Assembly (NCBI RefSeq): GCF_001463745.1
Contig: NZ_BBWJ01000013.1
Location: 1 to 64,000 of the forward strand
Source: Aureimonas sp. AU22
GTDB lineage: Bacteria; Pseudomonadota; Alphaproteobacteria; Rhizobiales; Rhizobiaceae
Reading direction: 5' to 3'
DNA: 64,000 bases
The notes beneath the pieces were generated by a model. The model worked only from the letters and a program-made list of their open reading frames with translations, was not told where the DNA came from and did not search any database. A program made the translations under genes and the position numbers. Below, one piece after another: positions 27,848-37,347 of the stretch. Position 1 is the stretch's first letter; each line of letters starts with the position of its first letter.

Positions 27848-28032
27848 CCTTCGGGGCCTTTCGATGAGTCGCGTCGGGAAGGCCGACGACGGGAAGAAGC
27901 CTCATAGAATCGAGGCGGCGGTCGTCTGGCAAGCGCTGCGGTGCGCGACTATTTGGTGACGAGCAAGCCCGGCCAAAATAAGACGGGGCCGCCGCCCGAA
28001 GCCGGGCATAGCCCTTCGGAGCGCACCGCACC

Positions 28033-28605
28033 ATGCCTGATGCACAGGACACGAATTCGGCATCGGTCTCACTCGAGGCGCTCGTGTCGCGTGCGGAGCG
28101 GGCCGGCCTGTCCGCGCCGCCGGTGGATCGGTGGAACCCGCCCCATTGCGGCGCGATCGACATGGCGATCGACGAGGATGGCCGCTGGTTCTACGGGGGC
28201 ACGCCCATCGAGCGCCCGGCGCTCACCCGCCTGTTCTCCAGCGTCCTGCGGCGCGAGCTTGACGGCACGTTCGTGCTGGTGACGCCGGCCGAGAAGCTGT
28301 CGATCCGGGTGGCCGACGTGCCCTTCGTTGCCGTGGAGATGAGCGCGGGAGACGGGCGGCTCCGCTTTCGCACCAACATGGGCGACGTGGTGGAGGCCGA
28401 CGAAGCCCATCCGCTGCGCTTTGCGGACGCCGGCGACGACGCCTTCAGACCCTACCTCCTGGTGCGTGGTGGCCTGGAGGCCCGGCTCACCCGCTCGCTC
28501 GCCTTCGACCTCGCCCAGCGCATCGAGGAGCGCGGCGGCGAGACGGGCATCGCGTCGGGTGCCGCGTGGTTCCCCGTGCCCCTGCCGGAAGGCCTCGATG
28601 CCTGA
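28033..28605 (+). CDS. DUF1285 family protein
   Basis: 190 residues. WNPPHCGAIDMAIDEDGRWFYGGTPIERPALTRLFSSVLRRE contains the DUF1285 signature (DMAID.DG.W.Y.GTPI.R..L..LFS..LR), and VTPAEKLSIRVADVPFVA follows as in the family, a small cytosolic fold of unknown function found widely in proteobacteria. First gene of a tightly packed set DUF1285, Nudix, cca in which each stop overlaps the next start, an order seen across Rhizobiales. It ends 8 bases inside the next gene. Confidence 0.9.
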   Translation: MPDAQDTNSASVSLEALVSRAERAGLSAPPVDRWNPPHCGAIDMAIDEDGRWFYGGTPIERPALTRLFSSVLRRELDGTFVLVTPAEKLSIRVADVPFVAVEMSAGDGRLRFRTNMGDVVEADEAHPLRFADAGDDAFRPYLLVRGGLEARLTRSLAFDLAQRIEERGGETGIASGAAWFPVPLPEGLDA

Positions 28606-29224
28606 GCGCCGCTTCGACGCCGCGGACCTTCGGGCGCGCCTCGTGACGCGGGGCGTGGGCGCGCTGGAACACGATACGGGCGACCACGTCCTCAATCCGG
28701 ACTGGGAGCAACTCGCCGAGCGGGCCACCGCGCGCGAGGCGGCGGTGCTCGTGCCGGTCGTCGACCGGCCGGGGGAGGCCGGCGTGATCCTGACGACGCG
28801 CGCCGCGCACCTTCGCAAGCATTCCGGCCAGATCGCCTTTCCCGGTGGCTCGGTGGACGCATCGGATCCTTCGGTGGAAGCGGCCGCCCTGCGCGAGGCG
28901 CACGAGGAGGTCGGGCTCGACCCCGATCGCGTCGAAGTGATCGGCCGCCTGCCGCGCTACCGCACCACGACCGGGTTCCGGATCACGCCCGTGATCGGGA
29001 TCATCGAGGCCGGCTTCGTGCCCCGACCCGATCCGTCGGAAGTCGCCGACGCCTTCGAAGTGCCGCTCGGCTTCCTGATGAATGCCGCCAACCATGCCAA
29101 GGGCAGCCGCGTGTGGGAGGGCAAGCCGCGCTATTTCTACACGATGCCCTTCGGCGATCGATATATCTGGGGCGTGACGGCGGGCATCCTGCGCACGCTG
29201 TACGAAAGGCTCTACGCATCATGA
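28598..29224 (+). CDS. CoA pyrophosphatase-like Nudix hydrolase
   Basis: 208 residues. The Nudix box REAHEEVGL is preceded by the NuCoA motif around LRKHSGQIAFPGGSVD (LLTxRSxxLRxHxGQxxFPGG), which marks enzymes that cleave CoA and acyl-CoA to 4-phosphopantetheine and 3',5'-ADP, as E. coli YeaB/NudL. The ATG at 28598 overlaps the DUF1285 stop by 8 bases and its own stop overlaps the start of cca (ATGA), so the three are translationally coupled. Confidence in the CoA specificity comes from the motif alone. Confidence 0.92.
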   Translation: MPERRFDAADLRARLVTRGVGALEHDTGDHVLNPDWEQLAERATAREAAVLVPVVDRPGEAGVILTTRAAHLRKHSGQIAFPGGSVDASDPSVEAAALREAHEEVGLDPDRVEVIGRLPRYRTTTGFRITPVIGIIEAGFVPRPDPSEVADAFEVPLGFLMNAANHAKGSRVWEGKPRYFYTMPFGDRYIWGVTAGILRTLYERLYAS

Positions 29225-30453
29225 CGCGCATCGAGGCGGACTGGATCCGCGACCCCGCCCTCCAGACCATCCTCGCCGCCCTGTCGGCGGCGGGCGAGGA
29301 AGCGCGCGTCGTGGGCGGGGCGATCCGCAACACGCTGATGGGCCGCGAGATCACCGATGTCGACGTCGCCACCACGACGACGCCGGCCGAGACGATCGCC
29401 CGCGTCGAGGCCGCCGGGCTCCGGGCCGTTCCGACCGGCGTCGAGCACGGCACGGTGACGGTGGTGGCCGATGGACGCCCCTTCGAGGTGACGACGCTGC
29501 GCCGCGACGTCGAGACCGACGGACGGCATGCTAGGGTCCTGTTCGGACGCGACTGGGGTGCGGACGCCGCCCGGCGCGACTTCACCATCAACGCGCTCTA
29601 TTGCGACGCCGGGGGCGAGATCCTCGACCTCGTCGGCGGGCTCGCCGACATCGAGAGCGGCACGCTGCGCTTCATCGGCGACGCGGGGCATCGCATCGAG
29701 GAGGACTACCTGCGTATCCTGCGCTTCTTCCGCTTCTTCGCCTGGTACGGGCGCGGTCGGCCGGACGGCGAGGGCCTGCGCGCGTCCTCGCGGCTGAAGG
29801 AAGGGCTGGACCGCCTGTCGGCCGAGCGGATCTGGAACGAGCTGCGCAAGCTTCTCGGCGCCCCAGATCCGGCGCGCGCGCTTCTCTGGATGCGCCAGGC
29901 CGGTGTTCTCAGCCGCGTGCTGCCGGAAAGCGAGAAGTGGGGCATCGACGCGATCCACGGCTTCGTGGAGACCGAGCGCCTCTACGGCTGGGCCCCCGAT
30001 CCGATCCGCCGGCTGGAAGCGATCGTGCCGCCGGATGCCGCACGCCTGCGCGACATGGCAAGTCGACTGCGCCTGTCGAACCTCGATCGCGACCGGCTGG
30101 TCGCATGGGCGATGACGGACGCGCCTGCGAGCGAGAGCGACGCTGCCTTTCGCGCCCGTCTCTATCTCGGCGACCGCGAGGCGTTGGTGGACCGCCTGTC
30201 GCTGGCGCTCAACTCGGAGCGCACGGCAGCGGCGCAGAGTCCGGATAGGCTGCCGCAGGTGGCGCTCCTCGCCGGTCGCCGCGACGCGGCGGCGGCCTTC
30301 GCGCCGCCGGCGTTCCCCGTGTCGGGGCATGACCTCGCCGATGCGGGCGTCGCGCCGGGCCCGGATATCGGACGCACGCTGGACCGGCTGAAGCGCAGCT
30401 TCGCCGAAAGCGGCTTCGTGCTCGACCGGGACGCGCTTCTGAAACTGGTCTGA
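29221..30453 (+). CDS. cca: CCA-adding tRNA nucleotidyltransferase
   Basis: 410 residues, class II nucleotidyltransferase. The signature GGAIRNTLMGREITDVDVATT (about 33-52) gives the DxD metal ligands; RRDFTINALYCD and ILRFFRFFAWY are the conserved template-binding and neck regions. It adds or repairs the 3' CCA of tRNAs. Start set by the ATGA overlap with the Nudix gene. The C-terminal 150 residues are less conserved helical domain. The family includes poly(A) polymerases, but the alphaproteobacterial context and length favour CCA addition. Confidence 0.93.
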   Translation: MTRIEADWIRDPALQTILAALSAAGEEARVVGGAIRNTLMGREITDVDVATTTTPAETIARVEAAGLRAVPTGVEHGTVTVVADGRPFEVTTLRRDVETDGRHARVLFGRDWGADAARRDFTINALYCDAGGEILDLVGGLADIESGTLRFIGDAGHRIEEDYLRILRFFRFFAWYGRGRPDGEGLRASSRLKEGLDRLSAERIWNELRKLLGAPDPARALLWMRQAGVLSRVLPESEKWGIDAIHGFVETERLYGWAPDPIRRLEAIVPPDAARLRDMASRLRLSNLDRDRLVAWAMTDAPASESDAAFRARLYLGDREALVDRLSLALNSERTAAAQSPDRLPQVALLAGRRDAAAAFAPPAFPVSGHDLADAGVAPGPDIGRTLDRLKRSFAESGFVLDRDALLKLV

Positions 30454-30461
30454 CCGCCGTC

Positions 30462-30503
30462 GCAACGAAAAGCGCGGCCCCATCTGCCGGTGGAGCCGCG
30501 CTT
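30462..30503 (-). terminator. Terminator for the DUF1059 gene
   Basis: Perfect 9-bp stem AAGCGCGGC / GCCGCGCTT (30470-30478 with 30495-30503), 16-base loop. Read on the minus strand it is followed by TTTCGTT, which fits termination of the minus-strand DUF1059 gene; it may also stop cca transcripts from the other side. Confidence 0.6.
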
Positions 30504-30544
30504 CGATTCATCTGCCGTTCGGCCCATCAGCCGCTGGGGATGGC

Positions 30545-30724
30545 TCAGTGCTTGACGGTCTCGTGCATTCCGTCGCGGATGGCATCCATCAGTCGCTGGG
30601 AAATCGTCTCCACTCCGAGCTGCTTGGCCTGCATCACGGCGCGGCGCATGACCTCCGCCTGCGACTCGGCGCGGATCACGCGCTCGCAGCCTGGAATCAC
30701 GCCGTGGCAATCGAGTTCATACAT
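30545..30724 (-). CDS. DUF1059 small protein
   Basis: 59 residues, just under common length cut-offs. It begins MYELDCHGVIPGCERVIRAE, matching the DUF1059 pattern (C..... PGC ... I.AET..EV), continues with a helix SQAEVMRRAVMQAKQLGVET and ends RDGMHETVKH. A strong ribosome-binding site, AGGGAGGA, lies five bases before the ATG. The two cysteines (residues 6 and 13) suggest a metal or redox site but function is unknown for the family. Likely monocistronic. About 280 bases upstream, to hemF, hold no other gene; this region would contain its promoter. Confidence 0.85.
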   Translation of the reverse strand: MYELDCHGVIPGCERVIRAESQAEVMRRAVMQAKQLGVETISQRLMDAIRDGMHETVKH

Positions 30725-31007
30725 TACAGTCCTCCCTGGTCGATCCTTCGACCGCGCTCTTGCGCTGGCCGTCTGCCCTTCGAAACCATGCGGTCGGAAT
30801 GCACGTCTGTTCGCGGACTGCGGGTCTCGCGAAACCCGGATGCCGCACTTCGACAGTTCCGGTTACACGAACCTTATCAGGACTTTTCGCTCTGTGAACA
30901 GGATGTTCTTGGTCGTTTAACCAATTCCTGTCCGCACGGATCATGTGGGGCGCACGGCGTGCGGAAACAGGGCCGGAAGCGCCATTCCGCAGCCTCGAAA
31001 CATTAAA

Positions 31008-31919
31008 TCAGGGCCACTTCACCAAGGGCGGGAGCGACGACAGGATCGAGGCGACGTTGCCGCCGGTCTTCAGCCCGAACAGGGTGCCGCGATCGTAGAG
31101 GAGGTTGTACTCCACGTAACGTCCACGCCGCACCAGTTGCTCGTCGCGCTGCTCCTCCGTCCATGGTGTTTCGGCGTTCTGGCGCACGAGATGCGGATAG
31201 ACCACCAGAAAGGCCTTGCCGACGTCGCGCGTGAACGCGAAGTCCGCTTCCCAGCCGCCGGCCTCGTCCGGCGAATGCAGCCAGTCGTAGAAGATGCCGC
31301 CGACGCCGCGCGGCTCCTTGCGATGAGGCAGGTAGAAATACTCGTCGCACCAGGTCTTGTAGCGCTCGAAGCTGGCAACGCCCGAATGCCGGTCGCAGAC
31401 GAACTGCAGCGCCCTGTGGAAGGCGCGCGTGTCCGGGTCCTCGGCCGTGCGGCGGGCATCGAGCATCGGGGTGAGGTCCGCGCCGCCGCCGAACCATTGC
31501 CCGGTCGTCACCACCATGCGCGTGTTCATGTGCACGGCGGGCACGTTCGGATTGCGGGTGTGGGCGATCAGCGAAATGCCCGAGGCCCAGAAGCTCCGAT
31601 CGGCGCCGGCGCCGGGAATCTGCCCGGCGAAGTCCTCCGACAGCTGTCCGTAGACGGTGGACGTATGAATGCCGGCCTTCTCGAAGACACGGCCGTTCTC
31701 CAGCATGGACATGGTGCCGCCGCCGCCATCCTCGCCGCGCGTCCAGGGTGTCCGCGCGAAGCGGCCGGCGGGCAGGCCCCCGTCCGATCCGAACTCGTCC
31801 TCCAGATCCTCGAAGGCCTTACACAGGCGATCGCGCAGCGCCTCGAACCAGGCCTTGGCCTCCGCCTTCTTGGCATCCAGATTCTCGGGGAGGCCCTGGG
31901 GCAGTTCGGGACGTTCCAT
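31008..31919 (-). CDS. hemF: Oxygen-dependent coproporphyrinogen III oxidase
   Basis: 303 residues, normal length. [20 protein letters not shown], the substrate-site segment, and [18 protein letters not shown], the HemF signature with aspartate, are present; [11 protein letters not shown]-like [20 protein letters not shown] is the conserved C-terminal region. It converts coproporphyrinogen III to protoporphyrinogen IX in haem synthesis when oxygen is available. Alone on this strand; 192 bases separate it from the divergent small gene at 32112, a likely two-way promoter region. Confidence 0.96.
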   Translation of the reverse strand: MERPELPQGLPENLDAKKAEAKAWFEALRDRLCKAFEDLEDEFGSDGGLPAGRFARTPWTRGEDGGGGTMSMLENGRVFEKAGIHTSTVYGQLSEDFAGQIPGAGADRSFWASGISLIAHTRNPNVPAVHMNTRMVVTTGQWFGGGADLTPMLDARRTAEDPDTRAFHRALQFVCDRHSGVASFERYKTWCDEYFYLPHRKEPRGVGGIFYDWLHSPDEAGGWEADFAFTRDVGKAFLVVYPHLVRQNAETPWTEEQRDEQLVRRGRYVEYNLLYDRGTLFGLKTGGNVASILSSLPPLVKWP

Positions 31920-32111
31920 GGCGCGCGACGATCCTCCAGGCCGGGCCAGCCTCGGGAGCCCGGAAACACATACGTCTTGGCTAGCAGTTGCGGGAGCGTT
32001 TCGGAAGCGATCCGTTGCTTGCCCGGCGGCGGATCGGACTCGAATTCACCGAGGGGACGGCCTATATTGTGCTGCGACAGGAGCCCGCCGAAACAGGAGC
32101 GTCACGGTTCG

Positions 32112-32360
32112 ATGGCCCCGCTTCCCCCGCCTCCGCTGGATGGTCTGCGCCGCCAGTTGCGCGCTCGGCGCGAGCAGCCCCTTCGCGACAGCTTCGTGCG
32201 CGAGACCTTCACGCTGCCGCGCCCGGAAGCGCGCACCGTGGCGCGCGAGTGGTTCGCCCGTTATCCCAAGGCCGCCTATTGGACGCAGGTCGAGAGCTGG
32301 CGTGTGCTGCCTGGCGACGAAGTCGAATTCACGATGCGGCGTCTGCCGAGCGCCGACTGA
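32112..32360 (+). CDS. Small conserved hypothetical protein
   Basis: 82 residues from the ATG at 32112 with AGGAGC about ten bases upstream. Basic N-terminal half (LRRQLRARREQPLRDSF) then FTLPRPEARTVAREWFARYP and a beta-like AYWTQVESWRVLPGDEVEFTMRRLP. No signal peptide, no cysteine, no membrane segment. Looks like a conserved Rhizobiales protein of unknown function. Its 3' end overlaps the convergent Nudix gene by 32 bases. Confidence 0.75.
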   Translation: MAPLPPPPLDGLRRQLRARREQPLRDSFVRETFTLPRPEARTVAREWFARYPKAAYWTQVESWRVLPGDEVEFTMRRLPSAD

Positions 32361-32763
32361 GGCGTTCGCGGAGGTGGGGCAGGGCGCCCAACGTCGGCGC
32401 GGTGAGCGGCGCGGGCAGGGCGTCCAGCGCGAACCATTCGAGGCCGTCGTGCTTCTCCGGCTCCACGATGCGCGGCTCGCCGCAAGATCCCTCCACCACG
32501 TAGACCGGCGCGAACCAGTGGTGTCCAGCTTTCCGGTCGATCTGGTCGACGACGCACAGAAGCTCGCTCGCCTCGATCCGCAGCCCCGTCTCCTCCAGCA
32601 CTTCGCGGCTCGCCGCATCGGCCGCGGTCTCGAACAGGTCCACCTTGCCGCCCGGCAGGCCCCAGGCGCCGGCCTCCGGCTCGCGGCGCCGGCGGATCAG
32701 CAGAAGCCGGCCGTCCCGCAGGATCGCGACACCGGCGCCGAGGCGCGGTTCGTCGAGACTCAT
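32329..32763 (-). CDS. MutT-like Nudix hydrolase
   Basis: 144 residues. The Nudix box spans GGKVDLFETAADAASREV and LEETGL (about 40-62), with the complete set of acidic metal ligands. The preceding VAILRDGRLLLIRRRREPEAGAWGLPGGKV is typical of MutT/NUDIX enzymes acting on ADP-ribose-like or oxidised nucleotides. The ATG at 32763 has GGGGAGGAG at ideal spacing and overlaps the stop of trmL (TGATG), so a longer start at 32778 is rejected. Cotranscribed after trmL. Confidence 0.9.
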   Translation of the reverse strand: MSLDEPRLGAGVAILRDGRLLLIRRRREPEAGAWGLPGGKVDLFETAADAASREVLEETGLRIEASELLCVVDQIDRKAGHHWFAPVYVVEGSCGEPRIVEPEKHDGLEWFALDALPAPLTAPTLGALPHLRERLSRRSADAAS

Positions 32764-33227
32764 GCCGCTCCTCCCCACCGCAGCTGCCGCAACGCCTCGC
32801 CCGCGACCATGGCCGCGCTGACAGCGAGGTTCAGCGAGCGCGCGCCGGCCTCCATCGGGATCGTCGCCCGGACGTCGGCCAGCGCATGGACGGCGTCCGG
32901 CACGCCCGCGCTTTCGCGACCGAACAGGAGAACGTCGTCCGGCCGGAAGGCCACGTCGCAGTAGCCGCCGTCCGCCTTGGTGGTCATGAGCACCATCCGT
33001 CGGCCGGCTGCCCGTCGGGCCGCATCGAAGGCCGCGAAATCGACGTGCCGAACGAGGCGCGCCATCGCCACGTAGTCCATCCCGGCTCGCCGCAGCGCCT
33101 TGTCGGTGAGGTCGAACCCGGCGGGCTCGATGATCTCGACATCGATCCCGAGGCAGGCGCCGAGCCGCAGGATCGTGCCGGCATTGCCCGCGATGTCGGG
33201 TTGGTAGAGGGCGATGGACAGGGTCAT
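32760..33227 (-). CDS. trmL: tRNA (cytidine(34)-2'-O)-methyltransferase
   Basis: 155 residues, the compact SpoU/TrmH-type knot methyltransferase. MTLSIALYQPDIAGNAGTILRLGA is the usual start with the NxG(T)xxR motif, LLFGRESAGVPDAV is motif 2 and IPMEAGARSLNLAVSAAMVA is motif 3 forming the trefoil knot and SAM site. It methylates the wobble ribose of tRNA-Leu species. The ATG at 33227 has a GGGAGGGG stretch before it. A divergent ABC transporter gene begins 143 bases away. Confidence 0.94.
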   Translation of the reverse strand: MTLSIALYQPDIAGNAGTILRLGACLGIDVEIIEPAGFDLTDKALRRAGMDYVAMARLVRHVDFAAFDAARRAAGRRMVLMTTKADGGYCDVAFRPDDVLLFGRESAGVPDAVHALADVRATIPMEAGARSLNLAVSAAMVAGEALRQLRWGGAA

Positions 33228-33369
33228 CCCCTCCCGATACCCAAGCGGGGCGCGGCTGGAAACGGTGCGTTTCGTGAAATCGTCGCCGCGCGGCCTATAT
33301 GCTGGCGACACTCCTGGCGAGCCGGGCGCTTCACGTGCCGCTTGCCCGATCCGCCGGACGGAATTGCCT

Positions 33370-35262
33370 ATGTTCGCCTTCTTCGAGAAGCTCGTCGATC
33401 CGTTCCCGTCGGGGCCGGCGAAGAGCCCGCCCAACACGTTCTGGCCCTTCGTCTGGCACTATGCGCGGCCTGTGCGCTGGTTGCTTGTCGGCATGGCCGC
33501 GCTGTCGGGCATCATCGCGGTGATCGAGGTCTCGCTCTTCGGCTTCCTCGGATCGATCGTGGACTGGCTGTCGGCGGCCAATCCCGACACCTTCCTTCAG
33601 GACGAGGGATGGCGTCTCGCCGGCATGGCGGTGGTGATCCTCGTTCTTCTGCCGGCCCTCGCGCTCTTCGAATCGCTGATCTCGTTCCAGGCGCTGTTCG
33701 GAAACCTGCCGATGCGCTTTCGCTGGAGCGCGCACAACTGGCTCCTCGACCAGTCGCTCGGCTTCTTCCAGGACGAGTTCGCCGGCCGCGTGTCCACCAA
33801 GCTCATGCAGACCGCGCTCGCCGTTCGCGAGACGATCATGAAGTCGATCGACGTCTTCCTCTACGTCGCGGTCTACTTCACCGGCATCATCTTCCTCCTG
33901 GCGGCAGCCGATTGGCGCCTGATGCTGCCCTTCGCCGGCTGGCTGGTGCTCTACGTCGTGATGCTGCGCTACTTCATTCCGCGGCTGGGCTCGATCGCGG
34001 AGGCCCAGGCGGACGCCCGGGCTGAGATGACCGGCCGCGTCGTCGACGCCTATGCCAATATCGGAACGGTGAAGCTCTTCGCCCACACGCCGCGCGAGGT
34101 GACCTACGCGCAGGATGCCATGCGTCTGTTCCTGAAGCCGGTCTATGGCCAGGGGCGGCTCATCACGATGTTCTTCGTGTGCCTCCTGTCCCTCAACTCG
34201 CTGCTGCTCTTCGGCGTCGGCGCCATGGGCATCGGCCTGTGGGTGAACGGGCTCGTGTCGGTCGGCGCGGTCGCGGTCGGCATCGGTCTCGTGCTGCGCC
34301 TCCACGGCATGGCGCAGTGGATCATGTGGGAAGTCTCCGCGCTCTTCGAGAACGTCGGCACCATCCGCGACGGCATCGCCACCTTCACCCAGCCCGTGGA
34401 GCTCACCGACACCGCAGGTGCCAAGCCGCTGGTCGTCGCCGAGGGCGAGGTGCGCTTCGACGCCGTGTGCTTCGCCTATGCGTCCGCGCGGCCGCATCGC
34501 GCCGCCGGCCCGGTCGTCGAAGACTTCGACCTCGTCATCCAGCCCGGTGAGAAGATCGGCCTCGTGGGTCGCTCGGGCGCCGGCAAGTCGACGCTCCTCA
34601 ACCTCCTCCTGCGCTTCTACGACGTCCAGTCCGGCCGCATCCTGATCGACGGGCAGGACATCTCCGGCGTCACGCAGAACTCGCTGCGCGCCCATATCGG
34701 CATGGTGACGCAGGACACCTCGCTGCTCCACCGCACGATTCGCGAGAACATCCTCTACGGTCGTCCGGACGCGAGCGACGACGAGGTTCGCCATGCCTTG
34801 CACCGCGCGGAGGCGGAAGACTTCGTGGAAGCCCTGGTCGATCGCGAAGGGCGGCGCGGGCTGGATGCGGAAGTCGGCGAACGCGGCGTCAAGCTGTCGG
34901 GCGGCCAGCGCCAGCGCATCGCCATTGCCCGCGTGATGCTGAAGGACGCGCCGATCCTGCTTCTGGACGAAGCCACCTCGGCACTCGATTCGGAAGTGGA
35001 GGCGGCCATCGCCGAGAACCTCTATCGCCTGATGGAGGGCAAGACGGTGATCGCGGTGGCCCATCGCCTTTCGACCATCGCCGCGCTCGACCGCCTCGTG
35101 GTGCTCGACAAGGGGCGCATCCTCGAGGAGGGGCGCCATTCCGATCTCCTCGCCAAGGGCGGTCTCTACGCCGATCTCTGGCGCCGCCAGGTCGGCGGCT
35201 TCCTCGATGCGGGAGACGACGAGGCGAGTTCGCCGGCAGCCGAGGCGCACGCGGCCGAATGA
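33370..35262 (+). CDS. ABC exporter half-transporter (permease-ATPase fusion), first of a pair
   Basis: 630 residues: an N-terminal type IV ABC transmembrane domain with six helices (about 35-345) and a C-terminal ATPase. Walker A GRSGAGKSTLLNLLLRFYD, Q-loop MVTQDTSLLH, signature [15 protein letters not shown], Walker B ILLLDEATSALDSE and H-loop VAHRLS are intact. MsbA/multidrug-like family; it is clustered with a second half-transporter whose ATG overlaps this stop (ATGA), so they probably form a heterodimer exporting a lipid or drug. Start at 33370 gives MFAFFEKLVDPFPSGP; no signal peptide is expected. Confidence 0.93.
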   Translation: MFAFFEKLVDPFPSGPAKSPPNTFWPFVWHYARPVRWLLVGMAALSGIIAVIEVSLFGFLGSIVDWLSAANPDTFLQDEGWRLAGMAVVILVLLPALALFESLISFQALFGNLPMRFRWSAHNWLLDQSLGFFQDEFAGRVSTKLMQTALAVRETIMKSIDVFLYVAVYFTGIIFLLAAADWRLMLPFAGWLVLYVVMLRYFIPRLGSIAEAQADARAEMTGRVVDAYANIGTVKLFAHTPREVTYAQDAMRLFLKPVYGQGRLITMFFVCLLSLNSLLLFGVGAMGIGLWVNGLVSVGAVAVGIGLVLRLHGMAQWIMWEVSALFENVGTIRDGIATFTQPVELTDTAGAKPLVVAEGEVRFDAVCFAYASARPHRAAGPVVEDFDLVIQPGEKIGLVGRSGAGKSTLLNLLLRFYDVQSGRILIDGQDISGVTQNSLRAHIGMVTQDTSLLHRTIRENILYGRPDASDDEVRHALHRAEAEDFVEALVDREGRRGLDAEVGERGVKLSGGQRQRIAIARVMLKDAPILLLDEATSALDSEVEAAIAENLYRLMEGKTVIAVAHRLSTIAALDRLVVLDKGRILEEGRHSDLLAKGGLYADLWRRQVGGFLDAGDDEASSPAAEAHAAE

Positions 35263-37142
35263 TCGAGAGGCTGCTGCGCCGCTTCGAGCGGATCATCGAT
35301 CCCTACGGCGACGTCGAGCCCGACGGCGCCGACCCGCGCCGTGTTGGCGCGCTGCCGCCCCTGCCGCGCGAGACCAACCGTTTCATCTGGCATTTCGCGC
35401 GCGAGGCGAAGGGACCGTTCCTGGCGCTCCTCGTCACCGGCGGTCTTACCGGTGCGGTGGACGCGTTCCTCTACGCCGCGGTCGGCTGGGTGGTGGATGC
35501 GCTCGGACGCTCCTCGCCGGCGACGCTTCTCGCCGATCATTTCGCGCTGCTGGTCGTGCTGGCGGTCACGACGCTGCTGCTTCGCACGATCGTCCTCTTC
35601 GGGGCGTCCGTTCTCGAGCAGCAGGTCATCGTCCCCTCGCTCTACAACCGCATCCGCTGGCAGTCCTATCGCCGGCTGATGGACCAGTCCTACACGTTCT
35701 TCCAGAACGATTTCGCCGGTCGCATCGCCCAGAAGGTGCAGCAGGTCGGCGAGGCGACGGGCGACTTCATCGTCACCACGCTGCAGACCTTCTGGAGCTT
35801 CGTCACCTTCGCGCTCCTGGCCGTCGCGATCCTCGCCGCGATGGATTGGCGGATGGGCCTCGTGCTCCTCGCTTGGGCGGCCGGCTACGGCTGGATCGTC
35901 CGCGACCTCCTGCCTCGGATCCGCCGTTCGGGCCGTGAGAGCGCCGAGGCGCGTTCGGTCATGTCGGGACGCGTCGTCGACAGCTTCACCAACATCCTCG
36001 CCGTCAAGCTCTTCGACCCCGGCCGCCGGCAGGACGCCTTCGTGCTCGGCGGCTTCCGCCGCTATGTCGAGGCCATTCGCGCCATGACGCGCGCCATCAC
36101 CACCGTGCGCACGGCGGTCGCCGTCCTCAACGGCTTCATGATGACCGCGATCGGCGCACTCGCGCTCCATTCCTGGTCGAACGGCACCGCCACCACGGGC
36201 GATGTCGCCGCCGCGCTCGGCCTCGTGCTGCGCCTCAACCAGATGAGCGGCTGGATGATGTTCAACATCAACGGCCTCGTGCGCAACTACGGCACGGTTC
36301 AGGACGCGGTCGCCACCGTCGCCGCCGTGCCGGCGCTCATAGACCGTGCGGATGCGCCGACCATCCGCACCGCCGGCGGCTTGGTCGAATTCCGCGACAT
36401 CACGTTCCACTACGGCAAGGGCCGCGGCATCATCGAGAATTTCTCGCTCCGCATCCGGGCAGGGGAGAAGGTCGGGTTAGTCGGGCGCTCGGGGGCGGGC
36501 AAGACCACGCTCGTGAACCTTCTTCTGCGGCTCTACGACGTCGAGAAGGGCGCGATCCTTCTCGACGGGCAGGATGTCGCCGCCGTCACGCAGACGTCCC
36601 TGCGCAACCAGATCGGCGTCGTCACGCAGGATACCTCGCTCTTCCATCGCTCCATCCGCGACAACATCGCCTATGGCCGCCCGGACGCCAGCGAGGAGGA
36701 GATCGTCGCCGCCGCCCGGCGAGCCGATGCGCTCGGTTTCATCCAGACCGTCCGCGATCCGAATGGACGCGAGGGGCTCGATGCCTATGTCGGCGAGCGC
36801 GGTGTCAAGCTTTCGGGCGGCCAGCGCCAGCGCATCGCCATGGCGCGCGTCTTCCTGAAGAACGCACCGATTCTCGTCCTCGACGAGGCGACCTCGGCGC
36901 TCGATTCGGAGGTGGAGGCGGCGATCCAGGAAAATCTCTCGAGCATGATGGAGGGCAAGACGGTGATCGCCATCGCGCACCGCCTGTCCACGATCGCGCA
37001 GCTCGACCGCCTCGTGGTGATCGACGCCGGGCGCATCGTGGAGGAGGGGACTCACGCCGAACTCGTGCGGCGCGGCGGTCTCTATGCCTCGCTCTGGCAG
37101 CGACAGTCGGGCGGCTTCCTGCCGGCAGCGGCTGCGGAATAG
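35259..37142 (+). CDS. ABC exporter half-transporter (permease-ATPase fusion), second of a pair
   Basis: 627 residues with the same architecture: six-helix membrane domain (about 50-345) and ATPase with Walker A GRSGAGKTTLVNLLLRLYD, Q-loop VVTQDTSLFH, signature [15 protein letters not shown], Walker B ILVLDEATSALDSE and AHRLS. Both halves of the pair keep complete catalytic motifs, so if they dimerise, both ATP sites could hydrolyse, unlike many heterodimeric exporters. MIERLLRRFERIIDPYGD parallels the first partner's N-terminus (FFEKLVDPF), pointing to a tandem duplication. Substrate unknown. Confidence 0.93.
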   Translation: MIERLLRRFERIIDPYGDVEPDGADPRRVGALPPLPRETNRFIWHFAREAKGPFLALLVTGGLTGAVDAFLYAAVGWVVDALGRSSPATLLADHFALLVVLAVTTLLLRTIVLFGASVLEQQVIVPSLYNRIRWQSYRRLMDQSYTFFQNDFAGRIAQKVQQVGEATGDFIVTTLQTFWSFVTFALLAVAILAAMDWRMGLVLLAWAAGYGWIVRDLLPRIRRSGRESAEARSVMSGRVVDSFTNILAVKLFDPGRRQDAFVLGGFRRYVEAIRAMTRAITTVRTAVAVLNGFMMTAIGALALHSWSNGTATTGDVAAALGLVLRLNQMSGWMMFNINGLVRNYGTVQDAVATVAAVPALIDRADAPTIRTAGGLVEFRDITFHYGKGRGIIENFSLRIRAGEKVGLVGRSGAGKTTLVNLLLRLYDVEKGAILLDGQDVAAVTQTSLRNQIGVVTQDTSLFHRSIRDNIAYGRPDASEEEIVAAARRADALGFIQTVRDPNGREGLDAYVGERGVKLSGGQRQRIAMARVFLKNAPILVLDEATSALDSEVEAAIQENLSSMMEGKTVIAIAHRLSTIAQLDRLVVIDAGRIVEEGTHAELVRRGGLYASLWQRQSGGFLPAAAAE

Positions 37143-37347
37143 GGCGCCGTGTTCCGGAAGCGACATAACCGCCTGAACCGCCGCCACAGTCTGGACAAGT
37201 TCCAAGCGGGCGCTTAGAAATCGCGGCCGAAACGGCTCTAGGGGAGGGCGCGGTCGCTCCGGCGCTCGGTGTGCTCCGCGAGGTCGTGATGGGACTGAGG
37301 TAGGCGCGCCGCATCGGCGCGCTGGCCCTGAAGGAGCGCATTTCTCC

